DNA of 64,000 nt from Volutella citrinella (lineage: Eukaryota; Ascomycota; Sordariomycetes; Hypocreales; Nectriaceae): NCBI GenBank assembly GCA_034401135.1, contig JAWZSP010000008.1, forward strand, positions 2,852,001 through 2,916,000. The letters are read 5' to 3'. Each line of letters opens with the position of its first letter. The first letter of the stretch is position 1. The notes below the pieces were generated by a model. That model worked only from the letters and a program-made list of their open reading frames with translations, ran no database searches and was not told the DNA's origin. This document shows positions 12,124 to 23,700 of this stretch, piece by piece. A program made the translations under genes and the position numbers.

Positions 12124-13113
12124 TCACTCCTGGAGATTCTCGCCAATCTCCTCAATCACATCAAAAATCTTGTAGCGAAGTCGGTGCTCCGCCTCCACCA
12201 CAACCCATGAAGTAAACACAATGGCTTCTTCAAGAAGGTCTCCCGGCTGCGACACTTGCTGCCTCGATTCGGTTCCCTTCGGCGCAGCAACAGGCGCAGG
12301 GAAAGACAGATTCGCATCAGCAGTCTTTGTGTTGGATGACTCCGGTAGATAGAGACAGAGGCCTCCGTGACGCTTCTTCTTCTTGTTGGGTGGCTGCCCT
12401 GTCTTTTCCTCTGGCTTGAAGATTGACCAGCGGTCCTTTTCAAAGGTGGCCAGAACCACATTGTTGGAATCGACAAGCTGCACGGTCAGCATACTGTTGT
12501 TGAGTACCATCTCTTGGCAACGTACCTTGAAGTCGTGGGATATTCCCTTCCACCAGCTGACTCTGCTCGGCAGAAACTTTCGCGTGCCTTTCCAGGTGTA
12601 CTCCTTGCCATCGAGCTCCCACTTCAGCGTTCTCGAGAGGAAGAAGCTACGGCGCATCGTAAAGGGCAGGACGAGGCCGACGACCTCTTGCTCCTCCTCC
12701 AGCTCCTTCTTTGGCGGCGTCGGCTTCTTCCAAAACCACTTGCGCCACTTCTGGCGGCGCTCATAGCTCTTGCGTTCTCGGCGCCGCCTCTTGTTCTCCA
12801 AAACTTCGTGCACGCCATCTCCCAGCTCTAGGTCGAAGGAGTTCCACATGGCGGTGCGCCTTGCGCGACCGACGGCTTTGCTGTCATCGCAGTACTTTGG
12901 ATTGTCGCCGCGATAAAAGATGGGCTTCCAGGTGCTCGCGTGCTTCTGGGGGACTGGGTTGACAACAAAATACTGTGCATCGGCCTGGCCCGGCTCCGCA
13001 AAGAGATGCTTGCGCGCATAGACGGCACGATGAAAGGCGTCGAGTGTCTTGGAGGGTTTGGCGGGGCTGGGCGTGCAGGAGACTTCCTGGGTCGAGATAA
13101 GGGGGCTAGTCAT
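12124..13113 (-). CDS. Protein of unknown function, possibly tubby/LURP-like fold
   Basis: An intronless frame of 329 residues from MTSPLISTQEV; the open frame extends 20 codons further but has no upstream ATG. Residues about 90-150 are strongly basic (NKRRRRERKSYERRQKWRKW), followed by an acidic linker. After this come short beta-like blocks: SFFLSRTLKWELDGKEYTWK, VQLVDSNNVVLATFEKDRW and LCLYLPE. The order 'core hydrophobic strand, W-rich strand, DxxNxVLA' resembles fungal tubby C-terminal or LURP-one-like proteins, but I am not certain of the family. The basic stretch could be a nuclear signal or membrane-contact patch. There is no signal peptide or membrane helix. Confidence 0.7.
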   Translation of the reverse strand: MTSPLISTQEVSCTPSPAKPSKTLDAFHRAVYARKHLFAEPGQADAQYFVVNPVPQKHASTWKPIFYRGDNPKYCDDSKAVGRARRTAMWNSFDLELGDGVHEVLENKRRRRERKSYERRQKWRKWFWKKPTPPKKELEEEQEVVGLVLPFTMRRSFFLSRTLKWELDGKEYTWKGTRKFLPSRVSWWKGISHDFKVRCQEMVLNNSMLTVQLVDSNNVVLATFEKDRWSIFKPEEKTGQPPNKKKKRHGGLCLYLPESSNTKTADANLSFPAPVAAPKGTESRQQVSQPGDLLEEAIVFTSWVVVEAEHRLRYKIFDVIEEIGENLQE

Positions 13114-14188
13114 TTTGAGGCAACTTGCGAAGAGTAAGGTAACTGATGAGCTATGATGACATGCTGTGGCCACCGGATTGGCCTATATACACAGTTGCTC
13201 CTTTTCGCTATGACCGTGATCTGCGAAATACGAAATACGAAACCCGAGCGGCTGAGTGGCGCTAGCCCTCTTTGGGCGATTTTCGGGTTCCGACAGGGGA
13301 GCTGAAAATGATGACCCGACTGCCTGCCAGTCTGCCTCGCGTAGTACTGCCAGGTGGCAGTGTGGCTTGATGGCAGAGGGAGTAGATCTGATGAAGCGCT
13401 GACTACTCACGGGTTCTCACATTCGACCGCCTTAGCAGTCTGTCAATATTTGTGTGGATTGGCATCGGCGGGGACGTTCTCTGGGCTTTGGCCCAGACTC
13501 ACGACATTGGAAAACATGCGAGGGCTAGGAAAAATGATGGGATTGAATCGCTACTTGACTCTATGAGTGGCCCTGCATCGCCAAGTACCATCATCCAGAA
13601 GAGTGACCTGGGGTTCTGGGCCACAGCAGCGGAGCGTTTCGAAAGGATCATGAGCTAGGAATCACAATGCATAGATGGCTGGTTAAGAGGATGCATGAAA
13701 TACCGTCTGCATAGCGAATGATTGAACCAGTGGATCATTAGATCATGACACCTCCCATGATGAGTTATGGGTTGGATGCAGGCCACGGCGGCGGGGTCCT
13801 GACATAAATACAGCTGGAAGCCTGGGCCCTGGGACGTAGTGACGCGAGTTGAATCCGCGCGCACATTCGTCGCCTAACGTTTGATTCTCATCTGGAATGA
13901 GTGGTATTACATCACAGGGATCACTGAGACTGAGCCGTGAAACACGCTGAACCGCGCTCGCCAACGCGCTTCAGCTGTGCTCCCTGATGAGACATCTGGG
14001 TTCGCCGACAGCACGGATAAACGGCTCGAGACCTTCGGAAATTTCAGCCATGAACCGAATGCCCGAATGCATGCCGTGGAATTTGCTTGGTGTTTTGTTC
14101 TATCACGCATTGCCATTTCGTCATTTATCAGCCTGGCCGTCCCCATTTTCTGGCTCGGCATCTGAATCCCTACGGGTCACGACTCGTC
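13114..14188. other. Intergenic, divergent promoter region
   Basis: About 1.1 kb between the minus-strand gene starting at 13113 and the FAD oxidase starting at 14189. No open frame with family motifs is present, and I find no clear repeats. Confidence 0.5.
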
Positions 14189-15794
14189 ATGCTTTCAAGA
14201 ATCCTCATCGCACGGGCTATTTGCCTTATTATTGCCCTTGCAACGCCCTCGCTCTGCAGCACTTTCAATCCCAACCATCACCGCCTGACCACATGCCTCC
14301 AGCGCGAGGGCGTGCCATACCTTGTCAGACAGTCAAAATTATGGCAACAGTCCACGGATGCATTTAACCAACGGCTTCAATACACTCCAGCCGCCGTCGC
14401 AGTACCACAGTCCATCGATCATGTCAGCGCGGCCGTGCGCTGTGGTGCACTGAACCGCGTTCGAGTCACCGCCAAGGGAGGAGGGCACAGCTTCGGATCG
14501 TATGGTCTCGGGGGCGAGAATGGGCACCTGGTTATTGATTTCTACCGGATGGAGGGCGTTACTCTGAACAGGGACAACACCGCGACGGTTCAGCCAGGAG
14601 CGAGGTTGGGCCACGTCGCCACGGAGCTGTTTAATCAGGGTGGCAGGGCTCTTGCTCACGGGGCATGTCCTGGGTAAGGAAGTTGACAGACCTATCCACG
14701 GCCATAAACTAACAACGACAGGGTTGGAATGGCGGGTCACGTTCTACACGGTGGCATGGGCATGGCTCTGAGGTCGCATGGCCTTGCCCTAGACTGGCTG
14801 ATCGGCGCCAAGGTAGTTCTCGCCAATGGAACGATAGTCTCCTGTTCAGCAAGGAAAAACAAGGATCTGTTCTGGGCACTCAAAGGGGCCGGCTCCTCCT
14901 TCGGCATCGTTGCCGAGTTCCAGTTCTCTACCTTCAAGACCCCGAAGCAAGTCTCTGTCTTCAACGTCACGCAAATATGGTCCGCAGAGGAGCTCCCCAG
15001 CGGCCTCAAGTCTCTCCAAGAAGTGGTAAAGTCGGCTCCAAAGGAGCTCAACATTATTCTCTTGATAGGGCCTAGTGGGCAGATCCTGCAAGCGTCGTAT
15101 TACGGACCGCCTAGCGAGCTGAAGCAGCTGTTGCAGCCGCTGGTACTTGCGAAGTTGCGTGTGGAATTCCCCGTAGAGTCGGTGGGTTGGCTGGAGTCTT
15201 TGGAGTACTATTCAAGCGGGCTGTTGGGAGAGCAAAAGCTTGACCAGACAAACCCCTACAGCGAGGTAAGACAAGATCCTGGAACGAATTTGGCTACCGC
15301 CATCTAACTACTGGCAGCACCAAAACTTCTACACGACGAGTTTGATGACTCGCGCGCTGAGTGACAGCCAAATTGAGAATTTCGCATCCACCTTGCTCCG
15401 AAACATAGCCGACAACAGCAACGGCGTCGACCACAGCTGGTCCATCGTCTGGGAGTTTCCTGGGGGCGAAAAGTCGATCGTTGGCAGATTCAAGCCCTCA
15501 GACACGGCGTATGTTCACAGAGACAAACTCAACCTACTCCAGTTCACCACGGAGTTCTTATCTGGCCAATCTTCAAGCAAATTCAAGCAAATGAAGGCGT
15601 TCAGAAAGAGCATATCGGACTCGATACCAGAAGGCGAGTGGGGAATGTATGCCAATTACCTGGATACGGAGCTTGACGACGCGACGGCTCAGAGGCTGTA
15701 CTGGGGATCCAACTTGCCAAGACTGCAAAGGATAAAGGCAGCCGTGGACCCGAACGATGTGTTCTGGAACCCTCAAGGGATCCGGCCGGCCTAA
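14189..15794 (+). CDS. Secreted FAD-linked oxidase, berberine-bridge (BBE) type, bicovalent flavin
   Basis: Three exons (14189-14673, 14722-15265, 15318-15794) give 501 residues. The first 20 or so (ILIARAICLIIALATPSLC) form a signal peptide. The FAD-binding domain carries KGGGHSFGSYG with His100, and after the first splice GACPGVGMAGHVLHGG with Cys160. In glucooligosaccharide oxidase and BBE-like enzymes these two positions attach FAD as 8-alpha-histidyl and 6-S-cysteinyl flavin, so bicovalent binding is predicted. The C-terminal BBE block is RLYWGSNLPRLQRIKAAVDP followed by NPQGIRPA. Such enzymes oxidise carbohydrates or secondary-metabolite alcohols and amines using O2; the substrate is unknown. 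The gene lies 24 kb from the PKS cluster, beside a glycoside hydrolase, which favours an extracellular carbohydrate role (inference). Confidence 0.9.
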
Positions 15795-15966
15795 TACTCA
15801 AGTTGGTTTTAATTTGCATGATGAGAAGATCTTCGAAATGGATCAAGTTCACGGGACAAGGGAACAGCGAATGAACCAGGACTATTTAGATATAATTAAT
15901 CCGGTGTTAGCCATTGTTGGTCCTGATTATACCGCTCAGATTGATGGCAAGCAATCCACTGTCGCG

Positions 15967-17832
15967 CTACTTCTTCTCTGGCGGGTAAACAATGATCCGA
16001 TCCAAGTCGGCGCCCTTCTTGTTGGTTCCATTATCCAGGCCGCCAATCTTGATCGTGTTCTCGCCCTTCTTCAACGGAATCTTGATGGCAGTAGACAAGA
16101 TGATGCCCTTGTGCGTGTCCTTCTGGTACAAAGTGTGCACCTTGGTCGTATCGCCGTTCACGACGACGCTGCTGACGCGGCGCAGCTGCCATGCTCCGCC
16201 GATTCGATCGGGGGCGCCCTGAGCTAGAGAGATGTCAGTATATTCAGAGTTGATGTCCTGAATGAAGATGTCTTACGCTGGTCTCCGTATCCCATGTCAT
16301 CGATGTCTGGATCCCTCGTGGTCAGCTTTGCAAAAGACAAATGATAGTACGACATACTTTGGTGGTAGAAGGAAACCCATTGGTCCTGGCCTTCTCCCTT
16401 GACGGTGAATGTGACTGTGTCCTCGTCACCGAAGATGCCGGTGGCAATCACGCCATAGCTTCCGAATGTCTAACCGTAGCACTATTAGCATATATCACCC
16501 AAACCAGTCTCCTAGAGGACCTACGGCTTCCTGCAGCCAGGCCTTTCCTTCAGTCTTGGCGTCCTTGGCAAAATACGTCTTTCCCTTGACGGGCTTCCAC
16601 TCGCCAGTTTTTCTACTACCGTCAGCACCGCAAGAGAACAGCATGCAGCTAAACTCACACGTCAAGATCGTAGATGTCGTGCCACACAACCTCCAAGCTA
16701 CCCTTCTTCTCGTCAATCTCCATGGGCAGCCACACGTTTCGGCTCTCGACATGGCCATTTCCGTCCCACTGTCATCCCAAGTTAGATACGCTCCTTGTAA
16801 CATGCTAGATGCTCACCTGGTCGCCCATGTACAGGTACGTCGTCTTCTTGGAGCCCTTGATCCTGAAAGAGAAGCCAGACTGTGTACTAAATGTTCGAGT
16901 GTATGCCGGGGCAACGAAGAATGGCTGAGACCAGGGCCCACTGAGCTTATCGGCGCGCATGGCCACCACGTCTTGAAAGGTCAGCCGTATGCTCACCGTG
17001 ATAACTTCTCAGGTCAAACCTACTGTTGGGACGATATCCGGTCTTGTGACTGAGCAGAGCGTAGTAGCTCTTTTCCGTCTGGATGATGGTCGGGGCTTCG
17101 AAGTCGTACTTGTCGAAGCGGAATGTCACCTCCTCGACGTCGGTGATGTCGTCGTTGAAAGAGCTGATGTACACATCGCGGCCTTCCTTCTTGTCTCCGT
17201 TGGAGTAGAGAGCATATGATTTACCCGTCTTGTAGTCCTGGAATGCACCAAAGTCTTGCGACCAGTTGCCGAGGGGGGAGACTGCCTTCTCAAACTTGTA
17301 GGGCCCCGCGATCTTGTCCGAAGTCGCAAAACCCTGGACCAGCTTGGTGTACTTGGCGTCATCGGCGTGCCACCACATCTACCCTGCAGTGTTAGCATGG
17401 AGCGAGACATGTGCGCCTCCCAGTTTCTACTCACGTGGTATTTCTTCGTCTCCTTGCTGTAGAGCACCTTTGGGCGCTGGATGATGTTCTTGGGGGAAAT
17501 CCATTCGTGCCCATCGACGGGCTCTGGTGACAAGATTAATACGCGACTTGGAATGTGATGGATTGGAGAATTCGTATCTTACCAAGAGCAAGCCCCTCGA
17601 ATGCCCAGGTCGCAAGGTCTTCGGAGCTGTATACGGAGATACCACCGCCTTCCTCCTGACCTTGGTACTTGTACTCTCCGAACCAGTAGAACTTGCCAGT
17701 GCTTTCGTCCACGGTCAAGCCACCTGCGTGTGCATTGAACCTGTTGCCGTCTGTGTCGAGCCATCGCGCACCAGGAACAATCCATGCTGCGCTGGCACAT
17801 GTGGCCAAGGCCAACAACCCTAGCATGACCAT
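15967..17832 (-). CDS. Secreted GH43 exo-beta-1,3-galactanase-like enzyme with CBM35-like tail
   Basis: Nine exons (17832-17583, 17523-17435, 17378-17024, 16971-16817, 16768-16659, 16612-16525, 16469-16358, 16306-16277, 16223-15967) close to 481 residues. A signal peptide (MVMLGLLALATCASAAW) precedes a five-bladed-propeller GH43 domain. Recognised blocks are TDGNRFNAHAGGL, FYWFGEYKY, RPKVLYSKETKKYHMWWH, RDVYISSFNDD and YDFEAPTIIQ. They fit the galactan 1,3-beta-galactosidase subgroup (GH43_24). The last 120 residues end in NTIKIGGLDNGTNKKGADLD and RIIVYPPEKK, a CBM35-like lectin fold. In basidiomycete exo-galactanases the same GH43-CBM35 order attacks arabinogalactan side chains; that activity is inferred here. 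Exon 8 is only 30 bases. The gene is convergent with the FAD oxidase, 172 bases apart. Confidence 0.87.
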
Positions 17833-18798
17833 GATGAATAGTGTAGGTCTTGTGGATGGTAATAGCTGAGAAAGAGCTGAGACACCCAGTTCTATTAAAG
17901 TCCCAGGAAACTACTGAATGGGAGCGCGGCTATTTACTTATACCTCGCCGATCCCCCATATGCTGTGTTCATGGCCTCTGGGGTCGGCGCATCGAGGGCG
18001 GGCCTCGGCCCAGTTGACGTTGTACCAAGTAGACACACGCGCGACGAATAGGCCCGTTTAGTCACCAACTATGATCCGTTATAGTTACAGGCCACGGCTC
18101 TGACAGGTGGACATTTGTCGTCATTTTCCGGAGTATGGGTTGATTCGCCCCCGCAACTTCGGGCTTGCATCTCCAACCCCGCAATGATCGTCACTCCAAC
18201 GGCCGTGCAATCAAACAGTTCGGGGCAATGGCGAGCGAACTAGCTCGGCGACTCAGCCCGCGCTCCCGCAGAGCTTGCCCCGGCCGAGCGCCCCAAAGAC
18301 GGCAAGCTCTCAAAAGCGCGCGAATGGAGGTGCTGGGCCCCCGCAGCTTAAATCAGATGATATACATAGGCTCCAGCTAAGAGCTTAATTTCCACAAACG
18401 ATTGTTTGCAGATCACCCGGCCGCCCTGGGCGTGTGTTTGGTCCATTGTCGGGCTTGTTTGCCGTTTGAGGAAGATCCCCCAGGACAGAGGTTTGGGGGT
18501 GGATACGTCCGATGATCTCATTAGGCATGTCCTCGGGCTCAATTTGCACGACCGCCCTGGAGTACCTTGCATCTATTGGGGGCTGCTGTGATGCAATGGG
18601 AGGACCCCAGCTTGTCATAGGCATTTGCTGGCGGGGAGTGGCTACATCACGTCACATTGTGTTCTCAATCGACGGTGTGCAGCGTTTCTTTCGCACATAT
18701 AGACATGTTTTTGCTTGTATTTACTATCTATTTGACACCAAACATCCCATTATGGTTACAATTATCCAATCACACTGACTTGAGCATCCTTCTCAGCT
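17833..18798. other. Intergenic, nothing recognised
   Basis: About 960 bases between the GH43 start and the Crh-type gene end. A G+C-rich, CpG-containing patch lies near 18130-18350. No coding signal or repeat is supported. Confidence 0.5.
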
Positions 18799-20736
18799 TC
18801 AAACAATCAGAGCAGCGAGGGCAGCAAATCCAGCAACCATGCCGAAGCCAGTAACGAAGCGGGCGCCGCTGGAAACAATGGGAACGGTGCTGGTAGGCTG
18901 GGGTGCGGGGCTGGTCGGGGCGGGAGGGCGAGGGACAGTGCCGTTGGTCGGAGCAGCAACAGAGGTGACGAGAGTGCGTCCACCGGTGGGAGCGTCGGGC
19001 TTGGCGATACTCTCAAAGATGGTCTCGACAGAGGTGAGGTACGACTCGCTGGCGCCGCCGCTGGGCTTGCTGTCGGCGGGCTTGGTGACGCCGGGCTTCT
19101 GGTCCGAGACGGTGGTGGTGAAGTGAATGACAGTCGTGGTGACGGGGACGGTCGTGGTGATGTGCGTGGTCGAGTCGGCCGGGCAGTTCTTGACCTCGGG
19201 AGGGCACTGGGTGACAGTGCGGACGGCGGTCGAGTAGATGGTGGAGGTGGTCTGGCCGGTGATGACGGCGGTGGTGGCGGGCTTCTCGCCGGAGCCGGTG
19301 GCGGGGACGTCCTTGACGACGGTCGAGGTGAAGGGGCACACGGTGGTGGTGACGGGGATGGTGGAGGTGACGACCTTGGTGGAGTGGGCAGGGCAGTCCT
19401 TGACCTCGGGGGGGCACTGGGTGATGGTGTGGACAGAGGTGGAGTAGATGGTCGAGGTGGTCTCGCCGGTGATGACCTCGGTGGTCTTGTCACCAGTCTT
19501 GGTCTCGTTGGGCTTCTCACCAGACTCGGACTTGGTGGGCTTGTCGCCGGGCTTGGTCTCGTTGGGCTTCTCGCCAGATTCGGACTTGGTGGGCTTGTCG
19601 GTGGAGCTGGTCTCCTCCTCCTCGTCGCAGTCGTCCGTCTCGGTGGGCTGCTCACCGGCCTTGGTGCCAGTGGGCTTGTCGCCAGTCTTGGTCTCGTTGG
19701 GCTTCTCGCCAGAGCCCGTCTTGGTGGCATCCTGAGTCTTGGTCTCGGCAGCAGCGTCGGTCTTGGTCTCAGCGGCGGCATCAGTCTTGGTCTCAGCAGC
19801 AGTCTTGGTCTCGGCAGCAGCAGTGGTGGTCTTGGCGTCGTCGGACTCGCCCTTGATGACCTTGATGCTCTCCCAGGAGCCCGACCTGTCGCCGTAGACA
19901 TACTCCTTGATGCTGTCCTTGGGGGCCTCCTTGCCGCCAGCGTAGTCGGTGACGGTGATGGACTTGTAGTAGGCGTTGAAGGGACCCTTTTTGAAGTCGG
20001 TTTCGCCGCCAGCCCAGTCGATGGTGCCCTGGTTCTTGCCCTTGAGACCGCCGACCCAGGTTCCGACCTTGATCTGCATGGGGCTCTGGGGGAACTGGGT
20101 GCCGCCCTTGGCTTCGGCGTAGGGGAGGGTGCGGAGGACCTTGTCGTCGACCAGCCACTCGACCTTCTCGCTGGTCCACACCAGAGAGTACTTGTGGTAG
20201 GCCGTGTTTCCTCCGTTGATGGGGTAGTATTTGCCGCGGTCGTAAGTAGTAGTGTTGCCCTTGCCGAAGTAGTTGGTCTGGATCTGCTTGTCGTCTCCGC
20301 CGATCCACTCCCAGTCAATCTCGTCGAGGTCGTCGGACTGGAGGACGATGGAGGTGATGATGCCCTGGCCGGGAGAGGCCTTGCAGACGACATCGACACG
20401 GCCGAAGAAAATGAACTTCTTGGAAGCAATGGTAGGGGCGTGCTTCTCGTTCTCAATGGTGAACCGGGCTCCCACCTTGGCGTCGTAGACAAGCTCAGTG
20501 CCGTCGAGAATGGTGAAGTCGGAGCACTCGCCCTTGGTGAAGTCGCACTCAATCTTCTTGTTGCCGAGAGCGGGATCGGCAGGGCAGGCTGCGGACAGTG
20601 TTAGAAGGATTACATCAAGGCGCAGCTGGATTGATTCAAGGTACTCACTGCTGTTGAGGGGGTTGCAGTTGGTAAAGGTCTGCGCCGTGGCAGTGGCGGC
20701 AAGCGCCAAGGCGGCGATAACAGTTTTGGCGATCAT
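18799..20736 (-). CDS. GPI-anchored Crh-type chitin-glucan transglycosylase (GH16)
   Basis: Two exons, 20736-20649 and 20588-18799, give 625 residues. The 60-base intron (GTGAGT...CGCAG) contains no stop in the reading frame, but removing it restores NCNPLNSTCPADPALG, the conserved Crh start. A signal peptide (MIAKTVIAALALAATATAQ) comes first. The GH16 core carries DEIDWEW, with catalytic Glu119, Asp121 and Glu123. The domain ends near residue 290. The remaining half is Thr/Ser/Lys-rich: short Ala-Glu-Thr-Lys repeats, SGEKPNETK repeats, and two copies of a block of about 50 residues with CPPEVK(D/N)CPA. The last 20 residues are hydrophobic after a small-residue site, as for a GPI anchor. Crh enzymes cross-link chitin to beta-glucan in the wall; this role is family knowledge. 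Confidence 0.93.
   Translation of the reverse strand: MIAKTVIAALALAATATAQTFTNCNPLNSSEYLESIQLRLDVILLTLSAACPADPALGNKKIECDFTKGECSDFTILDGTELVYDAKVGARFTIENEKHAPTIASKKFIFFGRVDVVCKASPGQGIITSIVLQSDDLDEIDWEWIGGDDKQIQTNYFGKGNTTTYDRGKYYPINGGNTAYHKYSLVWTSEKVEWLVDDKVLRTLPYAEAKGGTQFPQSPMQIKVGTWVGGLKGKNQGTIDWAGGETDFKKGPFNAYYKSITVTDYAGGKEAPKDSIKEYVYGDRSGSWESIKVIKGESDDAKTTTAAAETKTAAETKTDAAAETKTDAAAETKTQDATKTGSGEKPNETKTGDKPTGTKAGEQPTETDDCDEEEETSSTDKPTKSESGEKPNETKPGDKPTKSESGEKPNETKTGDKTTEVITGETTSTIYSTSVHTITQCPPEVKDCPAHSTKVVTSTIPVTTTVCPFTSTVVKDVPATGSGEKPATTAVITGQTTSTIYSTAVRTVTQCPPEVKNCPADSTTHITTTVPVTTTVIHFTTTVSDQKPGVTKPADSKPSGGASESYLTSVETIFESIAKPDAPTGGRTLVTSVAAPTNGTVPRPPAPTSPAPQPTSTVPIVSSGARFVTGFGMVAGFAALAALIV
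18900..19780 (-). repeat. Internal protein repeats in the Crh-type stalk
   Basis: Within the stalk, two copies of a unit starting ITG(E/Q)TTSTIYST and containing TQCPPEVK(D/N)CPA are encoded at roughly 19320-19490 and 19120-19270. Beside them lie repeated SGEKPNETK(P/T)GDKPT units at about 19490-19710. Both types are common in wall-spanning stalks and are prone to length variation. Confidence 0.8.
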
Positions 20737-23700
20737 GTTGTCTGATCGGCCGGATGAAGATAAAACCTGCTAGAGGCTGTGAACGAATGTGATGGACGAA
20801 ATGAAGGTTGTTGAAAAAAGACGACTGCGCGAGCAATTCAAGCAAGCTGGAAAAGGACAGACAGAGGAGAATAGAGGCAAACCATCGGAACCAAGGCCTT
20901 CATCCATCGGGCATGGGAAGGTCGCATATTTATCAAGCGCCTCTCAACGTGAAACGTCGATGCCCCCCGGCGCTGAGCAGTGGGCAGTGCCAATTACCGC
21001 ACAGGGCCGGCCAGTGATGCGAGCAATGCCTGCCAACCAACGGGGCATTGGATGGGACGGCGACAAGCCGTTTCAGATCCTGGCGGCCGTGACTGTGGCC
21101 GGCCCTTGGTCGAAACAGGGATCCCCACCCCCGGCGAATCCATTGGGCGGCGCTGTGTTTCGAGGGATGCGACCCCTGGCCCGGATGGGCATCTGTTAGC
21201 CTATCCATCGGCTGTCACGCAAAAATAGCGCCTAGAGACGCGGGAGGAGGCCAACAGTCCGGCGTCTAGCATTCATTGCTGGTGGCCAGATTCGGAGGGA
21301 AGAGGAAATCACCAGGAGTCGCATCACGCAGCAGCCGCGAAATGACATTTACTGATGTCTTCTCATTCATTTACTCATTCATTCTCCTACCAGCTCATCC
21401 AAACGTCTACCGTCTATTCCCGTAAGCAGGATCATCATTCGGGGGTTGGGGTTCGGGCTCCTGCGCCTCGCCCAAAGCCTCTTGGAAGGATTAATCCCTC
21501 CGCCCTCGGCCATTTTTGGCGGACGAAAATACCTTTTGCGACCAATGCCATAGCCTCATGCTCCTCACGAGCAGTGCGCTTTAGGCAATTGGCTGAGCGC
21601 TAGGATCCCGCAGCCATGGCGCAGCCACCCATCGCCATACCATTCCACGCGTGACATCGTCCGGGCGCGACCCGGAGCCTCTTTGCTTGCGGCGAGTCCG
21701 GGCGAAGAATGCTGCTAAAAAGAGGCTCATCGTATGGCGAGAAGCGGGCATGCTGAGATGGCAAACAATTGTCCCGGCTGAGTGGCCGTGCTAGCAAACA
21801 TGGCCAGTGCAGCGGGACTCCTGTTTCAGTTTTTTGGGAGCATTGATACGCGGCGTGCGCTCCCAGACACAAAACCTCGAAAATGGTGTGCCATAAATTT
21901 CAACCTTGCATGCGTACTGCAGACAAACAAGCGAAATAAAGTAGAGAGTAAATCACACGGGCATGTGCATGGCGTCGGCAAAGGATGATGGATCATGCTG
22001 GCCAAGCAAACCAGCTGCCAGGGCGATGCACAGCATCATCATCTTGAGACGCGAGGACCGGCCTAGCTTCCTCCTGAGCGGGTCCTTTCCCCCGCATGTT
22101 TAATTGCGGTGGACAGACCACCAGCCAGCTCGAGCAGGTTGCTTCTCTACCTACCCAATCTTCAGCCATCCATCCATCCATTGACTTCCGTTTTGCGTAT
22201 GGTCTGCACTACCCTGCAGTCGAGCCATCGGATCAGCGATCAAGCTACCGTCTATTTATATCTACGAGTGCCCAGAGCCAGCAGGTAGCAAGCCTGTCGA
22301 GGGATCAAGAGACGAGGCCCAATGCTCTCGATTAAGTCACCGATAGGAAGGGAGTCGGGATCCCTGCATCTGGGGCAATCCTCGTCATTGGGAGCAAGCC
22401 GCCAAGAAAGGAAATTCGCTGGGCGGATCCATGACGCGATGGGGAATGCTGGAAATCCATTTCTGTGACAATGGCAGACTTGGCAGGTGTGTAGTCTTCC
22501 CAAGGCCAATTCTGGTAATATTCGAGGCCCGAGGTGGGCAGTGCAGTACTATTCTAGAACTGGGAATCACAACTCCGAGGGCGATGGCCAGATTTTGCAT
22601 GTCCTTGACTCAGTTGCCCCGAGGAGCGATGAATGGCCCATCCGCCTTCGCAATGCATGAGGAAAGACATCATTTGTAGTTGATGGACAATCAACTGCTT
22701 GATGGCCCTCTCGCTCAAGACTGACGGCACGGGGTCAGGTGACAAGCTTCTAGGCAGTCGGATAACGTGCTGGTAGGGTTTTCAGTCAACAAGGGCTTGT
22801 CTTACGGAAACTATAAGCCGCAACGAAGCCAGACCTCAATTTTCATATAGGAGTTGCATCGGCCTGTGCGGACTCAAGCCATCAACGGCAGTTGCTGGCT
22901 CAAGTCCAGACAAGAAGCTTGCTAGCCCCTCACTCAACAGCCCGTCTACTACAAGGCCTAGTCATATAATAAAGATTTTGAAGAGGCAAAAATGTCCTCG
23001 CCTTTCTCTGGTAATAATAGTTTCGGGATTAGCTGTCGCTTCTGTGACTACAGAGCAGATTTCCATCTCTGCTCCTGAGATACACTGTCGAGTTTACCCT
23101 AAACCCTACCAACTTGCTTGAGATTACAGCCATCCACCCAATGTGTCTCAAAGCCGAGAAAAGTTTTAATCAGCCAAGTGAGGAAGTCAACCGGATACAA
23201 TATAGACTGATAGAAAATCTCAGTGGACATCAGCAGCTCGCGGACAATATGAGCTTAGCTGTATTTATCCTAGACTTGTGATGGCTGCCACTAAGATCAA
23301 AGGACGCACTACTGAAACCACATAGTCAGTGTCATGTCGTAATTAATGGAGTTAGTGCTCAAGTGCTTAAAGCCAGTGTTGATATAGTAGTATTCCGGCA
23401 GTGGCTTGCAACGTGGTGCATGCATGGCTATCATATGGGGAAGTTGTAAGTTGAGAGTGCCCCTTGGCCAGAGTGGAACCTTGCACTGGCGGTGCTTCAT
23501 CTGCAACTCATGAGCAGGAATCTTTTGAAGGGAGAGCTTTGCTGGAAACTCGGCAGGTTGGTTTCATATCCGAACCCCCGAACTAGAGGCCGCAGCCCAC
23601 ACGTAACGCGGTCTTCGTCGGGAAGGCAAAGGCTTATCCGAGGAGCTGGAATTGGGTCTACGACGTTATCTGCAGTGTGGCGTAGCTATTATCGGCCACC

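Noticed and set aside
19123..20604. A 493-codon + strand open frame opposite the Crh-type gene
   Set aside because: It mirrors the repeat-rich, G+C-biased codons of a clear gene and has only Gly/Val/Leu-rich low complexity.
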